The position numbers and the translations under genes are program-made. A stretch of DNA of 64,000 nucleotides from Actinomyces wuliandei (GTDB lineage Bacteria; Actinomycetota; Actinomycetes; Actinomycetales; Actinomycetaceae): the NCBI RefSeq assembly GCF_004010955.1, contig NZ_CP025227.1, forward strand, positions 1,798,001 to 1,862,000, in the 5' to 3' direction. The notes under the pieces are model-generated. The model was not told the origin of the DNA. It made no database searches and saw only the letters and a program-made list of their open reading frames with translations. How positions within the stretch are numbered: the first letter of the stretch is position 1; the number at the start of each line of letters is the position of its first letter. This document shows, in pieces, positions 14,084 to 24,078 of the stretch.

Positions 14084-14119
14084 GCCTGTGCCCTTCCCCG
14101 CCGCTGGCTCAGGCCCGCC

Positions 14120-16141
14120 TCACGTGAGGTCCCCTGACCCGGCTGGCTCCCTGGCCCCCCGGAGAGCCGTAGCCAGCTCCTCGCCGTGCCTGACGCTGGA
14201 CTGCGGGTAGAGCAGCACCTTGTCGTAGGCGTCGGCGTTAGTGACGACGACCGGGGTGAGGGTCCTGTACCCCGCCTTGGCGATCGCCTCGCGATCGAGC
14301 TCCATGAGCAGGTCGCCGGCCCTCACCTCCTGGCCGGCCTCGACGTGGCTGGTGAAGTGCTGGCCGTCGAGCTCGACGGTGTCGATGCCGATGTGGATGA
14401 GGAGCTCGACACCGTCCTCAGAGATGAGTCCCAGCGCGTGCCTGGTGGCGGCGACCATGACCACCCTGCCGTCAAAGGGCGCGTAGATACCGTCCTCACC
14501 GGGCTCCACGGCAACACCCTTGCCCATGGCACCGGAGGCGAAGACAGCGTCGGGGACGTCGCGCAGGGGCACGAGGTCCCCGGACACCGGGCTGGAGACG
14601 ACGTAGCGCTGGGAGGCCGCCGCCAGCTGCTCGTCATAGCTCTCCTCGCCCAGCTGGGAGACCATCGTGCCGGGCTCCGCAGAGGCCCCGTTCCCCTCGG
14701 CGGTGCCGACGTCCCTGCCCGCACCACTGACGTCCCCGGCGTTGTCAGAGTCCTTGTCAGAGTCCTGGGGGTCCTCGAAGCCGGTCACCCACACCAGGAC
14801 GATCGCGCCAAGGAAGGCCACCAGGCAGCCGATGACCTCGCCGACCAGCGAGCTGGGCACGGTCTCGGAGTAGCTGTTGAGGATGGTCAGCGGGCCGGGC
14901 AGGCCGGCGTAGGCGTAGGAGCGAGAGCCGAACAGGGCCACAACGACCGCTCCGGCCGCGCCGGCGGCGCAGCCCATGACGAAGGGCCGCTTGAGCCTCA
15001 GGGTGACGCCGTAGATCGCAGGCTCGGTGATACCGAAGATGCCGGTGACCGCGGCCGAGCCAGCCACCCCGCGCATCTGGCGCGAGCGGGTGCGGGTGAG
15101 CACGCCCACGGCGGCCCCCACCTGGCCGATGACCGCCGCGGTCTGGAAGGCCTGGAAGGTGTCCTGGCCGTAGAGGTCGTAGTTGGCCAGGACCATGGGT
15201 GTGACCCCCCAGTGGACACCGAAGATGACGGCGACCTGCCACACCCCGCCGATGATGGCTCCCGCCACGACGGGGGCGCGCTCGACCAGCCAGTTGTACC
15301 CGTTGGCGATCCCGGTGGCGCCCGCGCTGGACAGCGGGCCGATGACCAGGAAGGTCAGGGGCACCATGATGACGAGGCAGAAGAAGGGGGTGAACAGCTG
15401 CCTGGCGGCCGCTGGCAGGTACTTGTTGAGGAAGCGCTCCAGGTAGGACAGCAGCCACACGAGAATGAGGGGTGGCAGCACCGAGGAGGTGTAGACGGTG
15501 GGTGACATGGGGATGGTGAGGAAGCTGACGGTCTCCCCCTCCGAGATGGAGTCCGCCAGGGTGGTCCAGTCCGGGTTCATGATGGCCGCGCAGCACAGGA
15601 CGGCGATGAACATGTTGGTCTGGAAGTGGCGCGAGGCGGTGATCGCGATGAGGACGGGAAGGAACGTGAAGGGCGTCCAGGACATGAAGGACAGCACCTG
15701 GTCCGTCCCGGTACCGGTGAAGGCCGGGTGGACCATGCGGGTGATGATCAGTGCCCCCTGGAGGATGCCGGCAGCCGCGAGCACGTAGATGAAGGGGGCG
15801 AAGACGCCGGACATCGTGGCGATGACCCGGTTGAGGACGGACTGCCTGGGGACCTCGGCCTCCGCATCAGCACGGTTGGCGAGGTCGAGCTCCTCGGCGA
15901 CGGCGTCGTAGACCTCGGTGACGTGGTTGCCGATGACGACCTGGAACTGGCCACCCGACTCGACGACGGTGATGACGCCGGCCATCTGGGAGACCTTGTC
16001 CTTGGCTCCCTCCGGCGTGCTGGCCAGGACCAGCCGCAGCCGGGTGGCGCAGCGCGAGGCCTGGCGGATGTTGTCGCCACCGCCGACGACCTTGATGATG
16101 TCGCGGGCGAGCCTGGGGTAGTCGCGAACCTTCTCAGCCAT
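14120..16141 (-). CDS. bglF: Beta-glucoside PTS transporter, EIIBCA
   Basis: A 673-residue three-domain PTS permease. EIIB has the phospho-Cys in QASRCATRLRLVL (residue 31). EIIC spans about 100-460 with GVHWGVTPMVL and GITEPAIYGVTL, typical of the Glc/beta-glucoside superfamily. EIIA has LLIHIGIDTVELDGQHF with the phospho-His. A Ser/Gly/Glu-rich linker joins EIIC and EIIA. It imports and phosphorylates aryl-beta-glucosides or cellobiose-type sugars and controls BglG. The frame extends to 16228, but ATG 16141 has GAAGGAG 9 nt upstream and matches the family start. No phospho-beta-glucosidase gene is nearby. Confidence 0.93.
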   Translation of the reverse strand: MAEKVRDYPRLARDIIKVVGGGDNIRQASRCATRLRLVLASTPEGAKDKVSQMAGVITVVESGGQFQVVIGNHVTEVYDAVAEELDLANRADAEAEVPRQSVLNRVIATMSGVFAPFIYVLAAAGILQGALIITRMVHPAFTGTGTDQVLSFMSWTPFTFLPVLIAITASRHFQTNMFIAVLCCAAIMNPDWTTLADSISEGETVSFLTIPMSPTVYTSSVLPPLILVWLLSYLERFLNKYLPAAARQLFTPFFCLVIMVPLTFLVIGPLSSAGATGIANGYNWLVERAPVVAGAIIGGVWQVAVIFGVHWGVTPMVLANYDLYGQDTFQAFQTAAVIGQVGAAVGVLTRTRSRQMRGVAGSAAVTGIFGITEPAIYGVTLRLKRPFVMGCAAGAAGAVVVALFGSRSYAYAGLPGPLTILNSYSETVPSSLVGEVIGCLVAFLGAIVLVWVTGFEDPQDSDKDSDNAGDVSGAGRDVGTAEGNGASAEPGTMVSQLGEESYDEQLAAASQRYVVSSPVSGDLVPLRDVPDAVFASGAMGKGVAVEPGEDGIYAPFDGRVVMVAATRHALGLISEDGVELLIHIGIDTVELDGQHFTSHVEAGQEVRAGDLLMELDREAIAKAGYRTLTPVVVTNADAYDKVLLYPQSSVRHGEELATALRGAREPAGSGDLT

Positions 16142-16304
16142 TGAGAAACGCTCCTTCGAGGGGTCAACGTCGATGCACCCGGGCAACCACAACAGCCGCG
16201 CGCCACAGCAGCACTGACAGTGCCGCACGGGTCAGGCTGGCCCAGGTGTGGCGCCACGCCGCCCACGTCCTGACGGGACAGCAGCGGGTACCACGGTCGA
16301 CTTC

Positions 16305-16334
16305 GGGTTCTTGCCTCGACGGAGTAACAGGCCC
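16305..16334 (-). promoter_or_regulatory. RAT ribonucleic antiterminator site ahead of the PTS gene
   Basis: The minus strand contains GGCCTGTTACTCCGTCGAGG followed by CAAGAACCC, closely matching the LicT/SacY RAT pattern (GGnTTGTTACTnn...nGGCAAnACC). It lies about 160 nt before the bglF ATG in the 411-bp gap (16142-16552) after the M16 peptidase gene. BglG should bind it. A promoter-like TTGTGC...18 nt...TAGCCT lies just upstream. I could not define the overlapping terminator with confidence. The rest of the gap shows no gene. Confidence 0.68.
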
Positions 16335-16552
16335 GACAGCCAGCATCCAGGCTACGTGGCACGACGGCGCCAGCACAAGCCCCTGGCGCTAGCCAGGAGG
16401 ATCACGGAACCTTTCAGGTCCTCCGGGATCCCGCAACGACACCCGGACAGGGCACGACAACACCCCGGGCCATCGCAGGCACCTCGGCACGAGACACCTC
16501 GCCCTCAGCAGAGTCCCAGGTGTAGTCCCGCAGGGACAGCGGCCAGGTCGGG

Positions 16553-18034
16553 TCAGTCCCCCGGCCCCACCAGCACCTGGCAGCGCTGCTGGGCCACCAG
16601 CCACGCTGCCAGGTCACGCACCTCCTGGGCAGTGACCTGGTCCAGGAGACGCAGGCTCTCTCCCATGGAGCGCAGGCGCCCGGTCACCACCTCGCTGCGG
16701 CCCAGTCGGCTCATCCTGGCCAGGGAGTCCTCGCCTCCCAGCACCATGGCGCCACGCAGCTGGCCGCGAGCGCGAGCCATCTCCCGCTGCGTGGGGCCGT
16801 GGGCGGCCAGCTTCTCGAACTCACCGAGCATGACAGCCCCCACCTCCTCCACCTTGCGCGGCGCGCAGCCCGCGTACAGGCCGAAGGCCCCCGCCCCGGC
16901 GTAGGAGATATCAAAGGCGTAGGTGGTGTAGGCCAGCCCACGCCTCTCCCGGACCTCCTGGAACAGGCGCGAGGACATGCCTCCGCCTAGCACGGTGGTC
17001 AGCACGCTCATGGCCCAGCGGCGCTCGTCACGCACCGGAATACCCTGGCAGGCCAGGTAGAGGTGGGCCTGCTCCGTGTCACGCCCCACCCTCACATCGT
17101 GGACCTCCAGGGGCGTGACAGGCTCGGTCTCGAAACGACGTGGCCTGGGTGCCACCGGGGAAGAGTCCCACCCCGCACGAGCCAGGTCCTGGCTGACCCG
17201 CTCGCACAGCTCGTCATGGTCCACCGCTCCGGCAGCAGCCACGACCAGGGCGTCGGAGGCGTAGGTGCGCCGGTAGTGGTCCCACACGGCCTCGCGCGGC
17301 ACCTCGGAGACGGTCTCGTAGGACCCGCCGATCGGCCGACCCAGCGGGGTCCCGTCCCCGAAGGCGGCCCGGGCGAAGGCCTCCTGGGCGACCTCGGCAG
17401 GGTCGTCGGCGGCCTCAGCCAGCTCGGAGACGATGACGCCGCGCTCGGTCTCCACCTCATCAGGGTCCAGGAGGGAGGAGGTGACCATGTCCGTCACGAC
17501 GTCCAGCGCGTCCATGGCGTCAGGGGCCAGGACCCGGGCGTAGTAGGAGGTGTGCTCCTTGGAGGTGGCGGCGTTGGCCTCACCGCCGATCATGTCGAAG
17601 GCCTCGGCAATCTCGCTGGCGCTGCGAGTTGTGGTGCCCTTGAACAGCAGGTGCTCCAGGAAGTGGGTCGAACCCTCCTGCCCGCTGGCCTCGTCGCGGG
17701 AGCCCACCCCCAGCCACAGACCGATCGCCGTGGAGCGCAGGCCCGGCACCGCCTCGGTGATGACGCGCACGCCGCCAGGAAGCACGCTGCGCCGCGTCAG
17801 CGCCCCGTCGTCCTCCAGCGAGAGCTCGGTGCCAGCCTGCCCAGGCACACCACGCACCAGCTCGGCCTCGGTGTAGCCCTCAGAGCGCTGCGCGCCGACG
17901 ACGGGTGTCCCCGGCCCGGCCCCCGGGGAGGAGCCGGTCGAGGGGACCGTCCCGCCTGACGCACTGTCTGCCCTACCGTCAGTGGCACGAGCTGTCGCGC
18001 TGCGTGCCGCACTACCTGCTGCACTGGTCATCAC
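16553..18034 (-). CDS. M16-family zinc metallopeptidase (processing-peptidase-like)
   Basis: A 493-residue M16 peptidase with the inverted zinc motif HFLEH (STHFLEHLLFKGTTTR) and the distant Glu in ERGVIVSELAEA, all needed for catalysis. A second M16 homology half follows (ARGQLRGAMVLGGEDSLARM). The first 80 residues are low complexity, so the real start may lie closer to LTRRSVLPGGVRVITE. In actinobacteria this gene typically sits between pnp and dapB and is thought to act on peptides or protein quality control. Here the PTS and lanthipeptide genes separate it from dapB, and katA from pnp. Confidence 0.92.
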   Translation of the reverse strand: MMTSAAGSAARSATARATDGRADSASGGTVPSTGSSPGAGPGTPVVGAQRSEGYTEAELVRGVPGQAGTELSLEDDGALTRRSVLPGGVRVITEAVPGLRSTAIGLWLGVGSRDEASGQEGSTHFLEHLLFKGTTTRSASEIAEAFDMIGGEANAATSKEHTSYYARVLAPDAMDALDVVTDMVTSSLLDPDEVETERGVIVSELAEAADDPAEVAQEAFARAAFGDGTPLGRPIGGSYETVSEVPREAVWDHYRRTYASDALVVAAAGAVDHDELCERVSQDLARAGWDSSPVAPRPRRFETEPVTPLEVHDVRVGRDTEQAHLYLACQGIPVRDERRWAMSVLTTVLGGGMSSRLFQEVRERRGLAYTTYAFDISYAGAGAFGLYAGCAPRKVEEVGAVMLGEFEKLAAHGPTQREMARARGQLRGAMVLGGEDSLARMSRLGRSEVVTGRLRSMGESLRLLDQVTAQEVRDLAAWLVAQQRCQVLVGPGD

Positions 18035-18196
18035 CGGCTGAGCCTACCGAACAGCGAGGGCTCCGGCAGACCCGTTCCAGGTGCCAGGTGGGCTGGCGCG
18101 CAGCCATCCCTTGCTGACGCCCCCACCCGGTCGGGCTCCGTCCAACCTCGTGAAGAAGCCGGCTGACGCTATTCCTGACACCCCCCACCCAGGCGA

Positions 18197-18225
18197 GATC
18201 CGTGCCAGGTGGGTTGGCACGGATC
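18197..18225. terminator. Perfect 11-bp hairpin between katA and the M16 peptidase gene
   Basis: GATCCGTGCCA (18197-18207) and TGGCACGGATC (18215-18225) form a perfect stem with a 7-nt loop (GGTGGGT). A related weaker unit, GTGCCAGGTGGGCTGGCGC, lies about 120 bp to the left. It follows katA in its reading direction and may terminate it; there is no T run, as is common in high-GC actinobacteria. The surrounding gap 18035-18381 holds no other gene. Confidence 0.55.
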
Positions 18226-18381
18226 CCGCTGAGATGGAACTACTCACAGGGGTTGTCCCAAGCCACCCGGAGAATGTGACAGCACACGCATAAACTGACC
18301 TCTTCGCGGGACGGTGCGGCTGCTTGTCCTGCCGGGCGATCCGCCTTGAGGCTGCACTCAGGCCGAGCCCCCGCTCGTGCG

Positions 18382-19926
18382 TCACTCTTCTTCTGAGTCC
18401 CCCTCCCGCAGCGGCGTGCGCTCCACCGAGACAGCGCCAGCCTGAGAGGTGAGCCGGGCGACGGCGTCCCTGATGCGCTGGCCGACCGCGGCATCAATGC
18501 TGTCCCAGTACCACAGGGCACGCTCCAGCACCTCGGGCCGCTCGACCTGGACCAGGCTGTCCGAGACTGTCTCCACCAGCCGCTGGCGCTGGGCCTCGGT
18601 AAAGACGTCACGCACCAGGGTGCCGGCCTGGCTGAAGTCGTCGTCGTCCTCCCGGAGGGTCTGGGCAGCGACCACCATCTCGCCGTCAGCCTCCCACCCG
18701 TCCTCCAGGCGGCCCTGCTCGTCAGCGTAGGGGCGGCCACCGGAGTTGGCGGCGTAGGTCGGCTGGCCGCCAGAGTGGAAGTAGCGCATCGGCCCGTCGA
18801 AGGTGTAGGTGTTGGCGCGCTCACGCACCTCCGGCAGGGGCTGGTTGACCGGAAGCTGGTCGTGGTTGACGCCGAGCCTGGCCCGGTGTGCGTCAGCGTA
18901 GGCGAAGACACGGGCCAGCAGCATGCGGTCCGGGGAGAACCCGATGCCCGGGACGATGTTGGAGGGGGCGAAGGCTGCCTGGTCGATCTGGGCGAAGAAG
19001 TTTGCCGGGTTCTCGTTGAGCGTCAGGGTCCCCACGGTAATGAGCGGGTAGTCCGCGTGGGGCCAGGTCTTGGTCAGGTCAAAGGGGTTGATCCGGTAGG
19101 TCTTGGCCTCCTCGTAGGGCATGACCTGGATGGACAGCGTCCAGCTCGGGTAGTCGCCCCGCTCGATGGCCTCAAACAGGTCGCGTCGGTGGAAGTCGGA
19201 GTCTATCCCGGCCAGCTCCTCGGCGTCCTGACCAGCCCAGTTCTCCACGCCTTGGTTGGTGTGGAAGTGGAACTTGGTCCAGAACCTCTCACCCGCCTCG
19301 TTGATGAGCATGTAGGTGTGGGACCCGTAGCCGTTCATGTGCCGCCAGGTGCGCGGCAGGCCCCGGTCCCCCATGAGGTAGGCAACCTGGTGGGCGCTCT
19401 CCGGGGACAGTGTCCAGAAGTCCCACTGCATGGTCTGGTCGCGCAGGCCCTTGTCCCCCAGGCGCTTCTGGCTGCGGATGAAGTGGGGGAACTTCATGGG
19501 GTCCCGAAGGAAGAAGACCGGGGTGTTGTTGCCCACCAGGTCCCAGTTGCCCTCGGTGGTGTAGAGCTTGAGGGCGAAGCCGCGCACGTCGCGCCAGGTG
19601 TCGGGCGAGCCAGCCTCCCCCGCGACGGTGGAGAAGCGCAGCAGTGCCCGTGTGTGCGTACCGGGTTGGAGGGCGGCAGCCTTGGTGTAGCGGCTGATGT
19701 CGTGGGTGATGACCAGCTCGCCGAAGGCTCCCGAGCCCTTGGCGTGGGGCTTGCGGTCAGGAATGTTCTCGCGGTTGAAGTGGGCCAGGGAGCTGACCAG
19801 GTGGTGGTCGTGGAGCAGCAGCGGCCCGTCCGGGCCCAGGGTGATGCTGTGGCGCTCGCTCGTGGCCGGGGCGCCGTTGGCTGTCGTGGACCCGGACCCG
19901 CTACTCAGATTGATCGGCTTTTCCAA
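18382..19926 (-). CDS. katA: Monofunctional heme catalase
   Basis: A 514-residue small-subunit clade 3 type catalase. The distal His is in [17 protein letters not shown], the distal Asn in [15 protein letters not shown], and the proximal Tyr in [17 protein letters not shown] (RxFxY). [17 protein letters not shown] is the usual signature. It disproportionates hydrogen peroxide in the cytoplasm. The start is TTG 19926 with AGGAGG 7 nt upstream. It interrupts the pnp-M16 junction of the conserved chain. No regulator gene is adjacent. Confidence 0.97.
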   Translation of the reverse strand: MEKPINLSSGSGSTTANGAPATSERHSITLGPDGPLLLHDHHLVSSLAHFNRENIPDRKPHAKGSGAFGELVITHDISRYTKAAALQPGTHTRALLRFSTVAGEAGSPDTWRDVRGFALKLYTTEGNWDLVGNNTPVFFLRDPMKFPHFIRSQKRLGDKGLRDQTMQWDFWTLSPESAHQVAYLMGDRGLPRTWRHMNGYGSHTYMLINEAGERFWTKFHFHTNQGVENWAGQDAEELAGIDSDFHRRDLFEAIERGDYPSWTLSIQVMPYEEAKTYRINPFDLTKTWPHADYPLITVGTLTLNENPANFFAQIDQAAFAPSNIVPGIGFSPDRMLLARVFAYADAHRARLGVNHDQLPVNQPLPEVRERANTYTFDGPMRYFHSGGQPTYAANSGGRPYADEQGRLEDGWEADGEMVVAAQTLREDDDDFSQAGTLVRDVFTEAQRQRLVETVSDSLVQVERPEVLERALWYWDSIDAAVGQRIRDAVARLTSQAGAVSVERTPLREGDSEEE

Positions 19927-20191
19927 AGCATTACCTCCTCATTGACGGTAAACACAATAGAATCACAAGGAGCTTCAGATCACCAGCAGGTTGCGGCCAC
20001 AGCCACCAGGAGGAGCGACAATCACGAGAATGGCGCCAGAAGACCCACGCCGACGAACACGCTCACCAGCGTCAGTCGTGTCACGACAGAGTCGGCACCT
20101 CTGCCTATCCATCACCTTCCTGTTGCGAATTACCAGCCAGCAGGATCACGGAGCCACTGGGGCCAGACTGAGCGCGCACCGAGCACGCACG

Positions 20192-20221
20192 GTGGGGCCG
20201 GGCCTCTCGGCCCGGCCCCAC
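20192..20221. terminator. Terminator-like 13-bp GC hairpin downstream of pnp
   Basis: GTGGGGCCGGGCC (20192-20204), loop TCTC, then GGCCCGGCCCCAC (20209-20221): a perfect stem 82 bp past the pnp stop. There is no T tract. The rest of the 377-bp gap 19927-20303 carries the katA upstream region and no gene that I can support. Confidence 0.65.
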
Positions 20222-20303
20222 TCGCAGCAGTAGCCAGCAGTGACCGACAGCGCCAGCCAACGACCAGCGGGACTGGCTAGGACGCCCGGTCGCAGCAGAG
20301 CGT

Positions 20304-22658
20304 CTACTCGTCCTCGGTGTAGTCCACGGCACGTGTGCGGCGCCGACGCGGACGGCGCTCGCGCCGCTGGCCATCACCGTCGTGGTCCCGGCGGCCCCAG
20401 TGCTCTGAGTGGCTGACCGCCTTGCGCGCAGCCTCGTTCTCCGCCTCTGCAGCCAGCTGCTCATCAGTGAGGACCGCGTTGAGAGAGAGCTTGCCGCGCT
20501 GGTCGATCTCCGCGAGCTCGACCTGAACCTTGTCACCCACGTTGAGGACGTCCTCGACGTTCTCAACACGCTTGCCGCCCACCAGTCGACGGATCTGGGA
20601 GACGTGGAGCAGCCCGTCCTTCCCCGGGGTCAGGGACACGAAGGCGCCGAAAGTCGTGGTCTTGACCACGGTCCCCACGAAGCGCTCGCCGATCTCCGGC
20701 ATCTGGGGGTTGGCGATGGCGTTGACGGCCTCGCGGGCAGCCTCCGCCGAGGGGCCGTCCGCAGCACCGATGTAGACGGTGCCGTCGTCCTCGACCGTGA
20801 GGTCGGCGCCGGTGTCCTCCTGGATCTGGTTGATCATCTTGCCCTTGGGGCCGATCACCTCACCGATCTTGTCCACAGGGATCTGCACGGTCAGCACCCG
20901 CGGAGCGGTGGGAGCCATCTCGTCAGGGGCGTCAATAGCCTGTGCCAGCACGTCCAGGATGAAGAGACGGGCGTCGCGCGCCTGCCCCAGAGCACCAGCC
21001 AGGACCTCAGAGGGCAGGCCATCCAGCTTGGTGTCCAGCTGCAGGGCGGTGATGAAGTCCCGCGTGCCGGCGACCTTGAAGTCCATGTCGCCGAAGGCGT
21101 CCTCGCTGCCCAGGATGTCGGTGAGTGTGGCCCACCGGGTCTCGCCGTCGATCACCTCGTGCATGAGCCCCATGGCGATACCGGCCACGGGCGCGCGCAG
21201 CGGCACGCCCGCGTTGAGCAGGGACAGCGTGGAGGCGCACACCGAGCCCATGGAGGTGGACCCGTTGGAGCCCAGGGCCTCCGAGACCTGGCGGATGGCG
21301 TAGGGGAAGTCCTCCCGGCTGGGCAGCACCGGCACCAGCGCGCGCTCGGCCAGGTTTCCGTGCCCGACCTCCCGGCGCTTGGGGGCACCCACACGCCCTG
21401 TCTCACCGGTGGAGAAGGGCGGGAAGTTGTAGTTGTGCATGTAGCGCTTGTGGGTCACGGGCGAGAGGTCGTCCACCTGCTGCTCCATGCGCAGCATGTT
21501 GAGCGTGGTCACCCCCAGGATCTGGGTCTCCCCTCGCTCGAAGACAGCCGACCCGTGGACACGGGGCAGGACCTCCACCTCTGCGGCCAGGGTCCGGATG
21601 TCCTTGAGGCCGCGGCCGTCCATGCGCACGCCCTCGGTCAGGGTGCGGTGGCGCACAATCTTCTTGGTCACGGAGCGGAAGGCGGCCTTGAGGGCCTTGA
21701 GGTCCTCCTCAGCGGGGAAGGACTCGCCGACCTCGGCGAGGACCTGCTCCCGGACCGTGTCCACGGCCCCGTCACGAGCCTGCTTGCCCTCGGTGGCCAG
21801 GGCTGCGGCAAGACTGCGGGCCTGCGCCGCTTTCTCCACGGCGTCGTACTGCTCGTCGGTGTAGTCCAGGTAGAGGGGGAACTCCGCCGTGGGCTTGGAG
21901 GCGTGGGCGGCGACCTCGCCCTGGGCCTCGCACAGCGCCTTGATATGCGGCTTGGCCGCCTCCAGGCCCTCGGCCACGACCTCCTCGGTGGGGGCGACGG
22001 CTCCGGCCCGGATCAGGTCCCAGGCGTTCTCGGTGGCACCGGCCTCCACCATCATGATGGCCACGTCACCGGAGTCCAGGACCCGGCCGGCCACCACCAT
22101 CTGGAACGTGGCCTGCTGCTGCTCGGAGTATCGGGGGAAGGCGACCCAGCTGCCGTTGACCAGCGCGATACGGGTGCCTGCCACCGGCCCGGAGAAGGGA
22201 AGGCCAGCGATCTGGGTGGACATGGAGGCGGCGTTGATAGCCAGGACGTCGTAGTCGTCGTCAGGGTGTATCGCCAGGACCGTCTCAACGACCTGGACCT
22301 CGTTGCGCAGCCCCTTGACGAAAGACGGGCGCAACGGACGGTCGATCAGGCGGCAGGCGAGGATGGCCGAGGTGCCGGCCCTGCCCTCGCGGCGGAAGAA
22401 GGAGCCGGGGATCTTGCCTGCCGCGTACTGACGCTCCTCCACGTCAACAGTGAGCGGGAAGAAGTCAAACTGGTCCTTGGGCTGCCTGCCGACAGTCGTG
22501 GCGGACAAGACGGCGGTCTCGCCGTCGAGGTAGGCCATGGCGCTTCCAGCAGCCTGCTTGGCCAGACGACCCGTCTCGAAGCGAACCACACGCTTGCCGA
22601 AGGGGCCGTTGTCAATCACTGCCTCCGCAGCAGTGACCTCGGGATCATCAATGAACAT
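20304..22658 (-). CDS. pnp: Polyribonucleotide nucleotidyltransferase (PNPase)
   Basis: A 784-residue PNPase: two RNase PH domains, then a KH domain ([20 protein letters not shown]), an S1 domain ([20 protein letters not shown]) and a basic Arg-rich tail ([11 protein letters not shown]). It degrades RNA phosphorolytically from the 3' end and can add 3' tails. The frame extends to 22943, but the family start [15 protein letters not shown] at ATG 22658 is clear. It follows rpsO in the standard rpsO-pnp order, although with a 717-bp gap that contains a gene relic on the other strand. Confidence 0.97.
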   Translation of the reverse strand: MFIDDPEVTAAEAVIDNGPFGKRVVRFETGRLAKQAAGSAMAYLDGETAVLSATTVGRQPKDQFDFFPLTVDVEERQYAAGKIPGSFFRREGRAGTSAILACRLIDRPLRPSFVKGLRNEVQVVETVLAIHPDDDYDVLAINAASMSTQIAGLPFSGPVAGTRIALVNGSWVAFPRYSEQQQATFQMVVAGRVLDSGDVAIMMVEAGATENAWDLIRAGAVAPTEEVVAEGLEAAKPHIKALCEAQGEVAAHASKPTAEFPLYLDYTDEQYDAVEKAAQARSLAAALATEGKQARDGAVDTVREQVLAEVGESFPAEEDLKALKAAFRSVTKKIVRHRTLTEGVRMDGRGLKDIRTLAAEVEVLPRVHGSAVFERGETQILGVTTLNMLRMEQQVDDLSPVTHKRYMHNYNFPPFSTGETGRVGAPKRREVGHGNLAERALVPVLPSREDFPYAIRQVSEALGSNGSTSMGSVCASTLSLLNAGVPLRAPVAGIAMGLMHEVIDGETRWATLTDILGSEDAFGDMDFKVAGTRDFITALQLDTKLDGLPSEVLAGALGQARDARLFILDVLAQAIDAPDEMAPTAPRVLTVQIPVDKIGEVIGPKGKMINQIQEDTGADLTVEDDGTVYIGAADGPSAEAAREAVNAIANPQMPEIGERFVGTVVKTTTFGAFVSLTPGKDGLLHVSQIRRLVGGKRVENVEDVLNVGDKVQVELAEIDQRGKLSLNAVLTDEQLAAEAENEAARKAVSHSEHWGRRDHDGDGQRRERRPRRRRTRAVDYTEDE

Positions 22659-23166
22659 CTGCGATGCGTCTCTTTCTCGTGATCTGGGCCAGGCCGTGGC
22701 CTTCGATCGAGGCCCACGCAAGCAGGTACAGCCCCGCCCGACCCGTTGCGCGACCCCAGGAGGCGCGCCCTGAGAGCCACGACGCACCTGGCGAGGGGTC
22801 CCGATTCCGGGGGCCACCACCGAAAACCGACGGCGGCCGACATCCGCCGCACGGGAACCTGTTGTCCCCACGCGTGAGGCCGCTCGGACCGGGACGCTGG
22901 CAGGCGCCTTCAGAGCAGCCGCAGTGGATAATACCGTGCACACGCAGTCTGCGGCACCAGGGTGACCAGCGGGTCACGTGAGATCGGCCGCGTAGGTACA
23001 CCTCCCTCACCCCTCGCCCCCGGCCCAGCATCGTCCCGCCGCCGTCCCGGGACCTTGGTGCCCTGGTGCCGCGCAGCCTGAGGTGTCATCGTGCTAGCAG
23101 GCCACCAGGAACCAGCCCCTGACAGGGCCAGACGGAGCCCACCGGCCCCGGAGAGGACGGGCCGTC
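22659..23166 (-). promoter_or_regulatory. Long pnp upstream region with a candidate -10
   Basis: This stretch of about 500 bp has no supported gene. A TATTAT hexamer on the minus strand (22928-22933) could be the -10 of a pnp promoter, implying a 5' leader of about 260 nt; the -35 is poor. A long leader is interesting because pnp is often controlled by cleavage of its own leader. No classical stem-loop was fixed by eye. Confidence 0.25.
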
Positions 23167-23329
23167 ATGACCCACCGCATGATCCTCAACCAGACCGGCT
23201 ACTTCGGTCGCGGCTCGATCGGCTCCACCGCCCCAGAGATCGCACGCCGGAACCTGACCAGGGCCGTCATCGTCACCGACCCGCCAGCCGCAAGGGCATT
23301 TTCACGACCTGTACACCTCGCTGCTGTGA
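23167..23329 (+). pseudogene. Relic of a lactaldehyde reductase / iron-type alcohol dehydrogenase gene
   Basis: The plus strand starts with MTHRMILNQTGYFGRGSIGS followed by TAPEIARRNLTRAVIVTD, which clearly matches the FucO N-terminus (RMILNETAWFGRGAVG...KALIVTD). Within a few codons the match stops. In another frame GHFHDLYTSLL followed by TGA (ending 23329) resembles the C-terminus of the same family (DI..LY..LL). About 330 codons between the two ends, including the iron-binding His motifs, are missing, so a large internal deletion has left only the gene ends. It sits between rpsO and pnp, pointing the other way. Confidence 0.72.
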
Positions 23330-23375
23330 GGACAGGCGGAACCCCCCGGACGAGCCTGGGCCTGGTCTGCCCGAC

Positions 23376-23645
23376 CTACCGGCGGATACCGAGGCGGGCG
23401 ACCAGGGAGCGGTACCGGTCGATGTCCTCCTTCATGAGGTAGTCCAGGAGGCGGCGACGCTTACCAATGAGCAGGTAGAGCCCCCGGCGCGAGTGGTGGT
23501 CGTGGATGTGGCCCTTGAAGTGCTCGGTGAGGTTGGAGATGCGCTCGGTCAGGATGGCGACCTGGACCTCGGGTGAGCCCGTGTCGCCCTCGTGGGTCGC
23601 GTACTCGGCAACGAGCTGCTGCTTGCGCTGGGGGCTGATCGACAT
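23376..23645 (-). CDS. rpsO: 30S ribosomal protein S15
   Basis: An 89-residue S15, normal length: [57 protein letters not shown] and a C-terminal [21 protein letters not shown]. It binds 16S rRNA h20-h22 in the small subunit. The longer frame to 23699 is upstream read-through; ATG 23645 has GAGGAG 5 nt upstream. It is upstream of pnp in the conserved order. Confidence 0.98.
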   Translation of the reverse strand: MSISPQRKQQLVAEYATHEGDTGSPEVQVAILTERISNLTEHFKGHIHDHHSRRGLYLLIGKRRRLLDYLMKEDIDRYRSLVARLGIRR

Positions 23646-23763
23646 TCGGACTCCTCGGGTCTCGTTGCGCGGAGCACCGGGGCAGGTTCTCCCGGGCATG
23701 ACTCGTCCGCGGCCGGTCTACGGCGGCGTAAGACTACCAGCGGGGACGAGGGTATGCGCCACC

Positions 23764-23797
23764 GCTCCCCTGTGGGGCAAAACACCCACAGGGGAGC
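23764..23797. promoter_or_regulatory. 13-bp stem-loop upstream of rpsO
   Basis: GCTCCCCTGTGGG (23764-23776) and CCCACAGGGGAGC (23785-23797) pair perfectly around GCAAAACA. It lies 119 bp before the rpsO ATG, between divergent rpsO and the esterase gene. It could be part of an S15-responsive leader or a terminator; which one is unknown. The remainder of 23646-24078 shows no gene. Confidence 0.45.
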
Positions 23798-24078
23798 ACC
23801 TACAGGGCACCCTGAGGGGACCCCGCACGGAATCCACAGGGAGCCCGGCGGGTAAGGGAGTACGGGGCCGACGGGAACGACGGTAGACTCCAGCCCGGCC
23901 TGCCCGACGCCGCGCCGACCACGTTCCCGCAACCGTTCCCACCACGGCCCGTCCGACCGACACCGTGCTCTCGACCGTCTCCTCCGTCCCCACGACCCTC
24001 CGCTCCCACGCACTCCCAGGTCCCGCCGCCCGGCCAGGACCGCCCTTACCAGCACCAACGACCGGAAAGGACCGACCG

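Noticed and set aside
18775..20280. 501-codon open frame opposite katA
   Set aside because: Antisense to the certain catalase gene, no recognisable domain.
20409..22682. 757-codon open frame opposite pnp
   Set aside because: A shadow of pnp on the other strand: Gly/His/Leu-rich with no domain, typical of high-GC antisense frames.
23091..23576. 161-codon plus-strand frame across rpsO
   Set aside because: Antisense to rpsO; only the neighbouring frame carries the FucO-like N-terminus.
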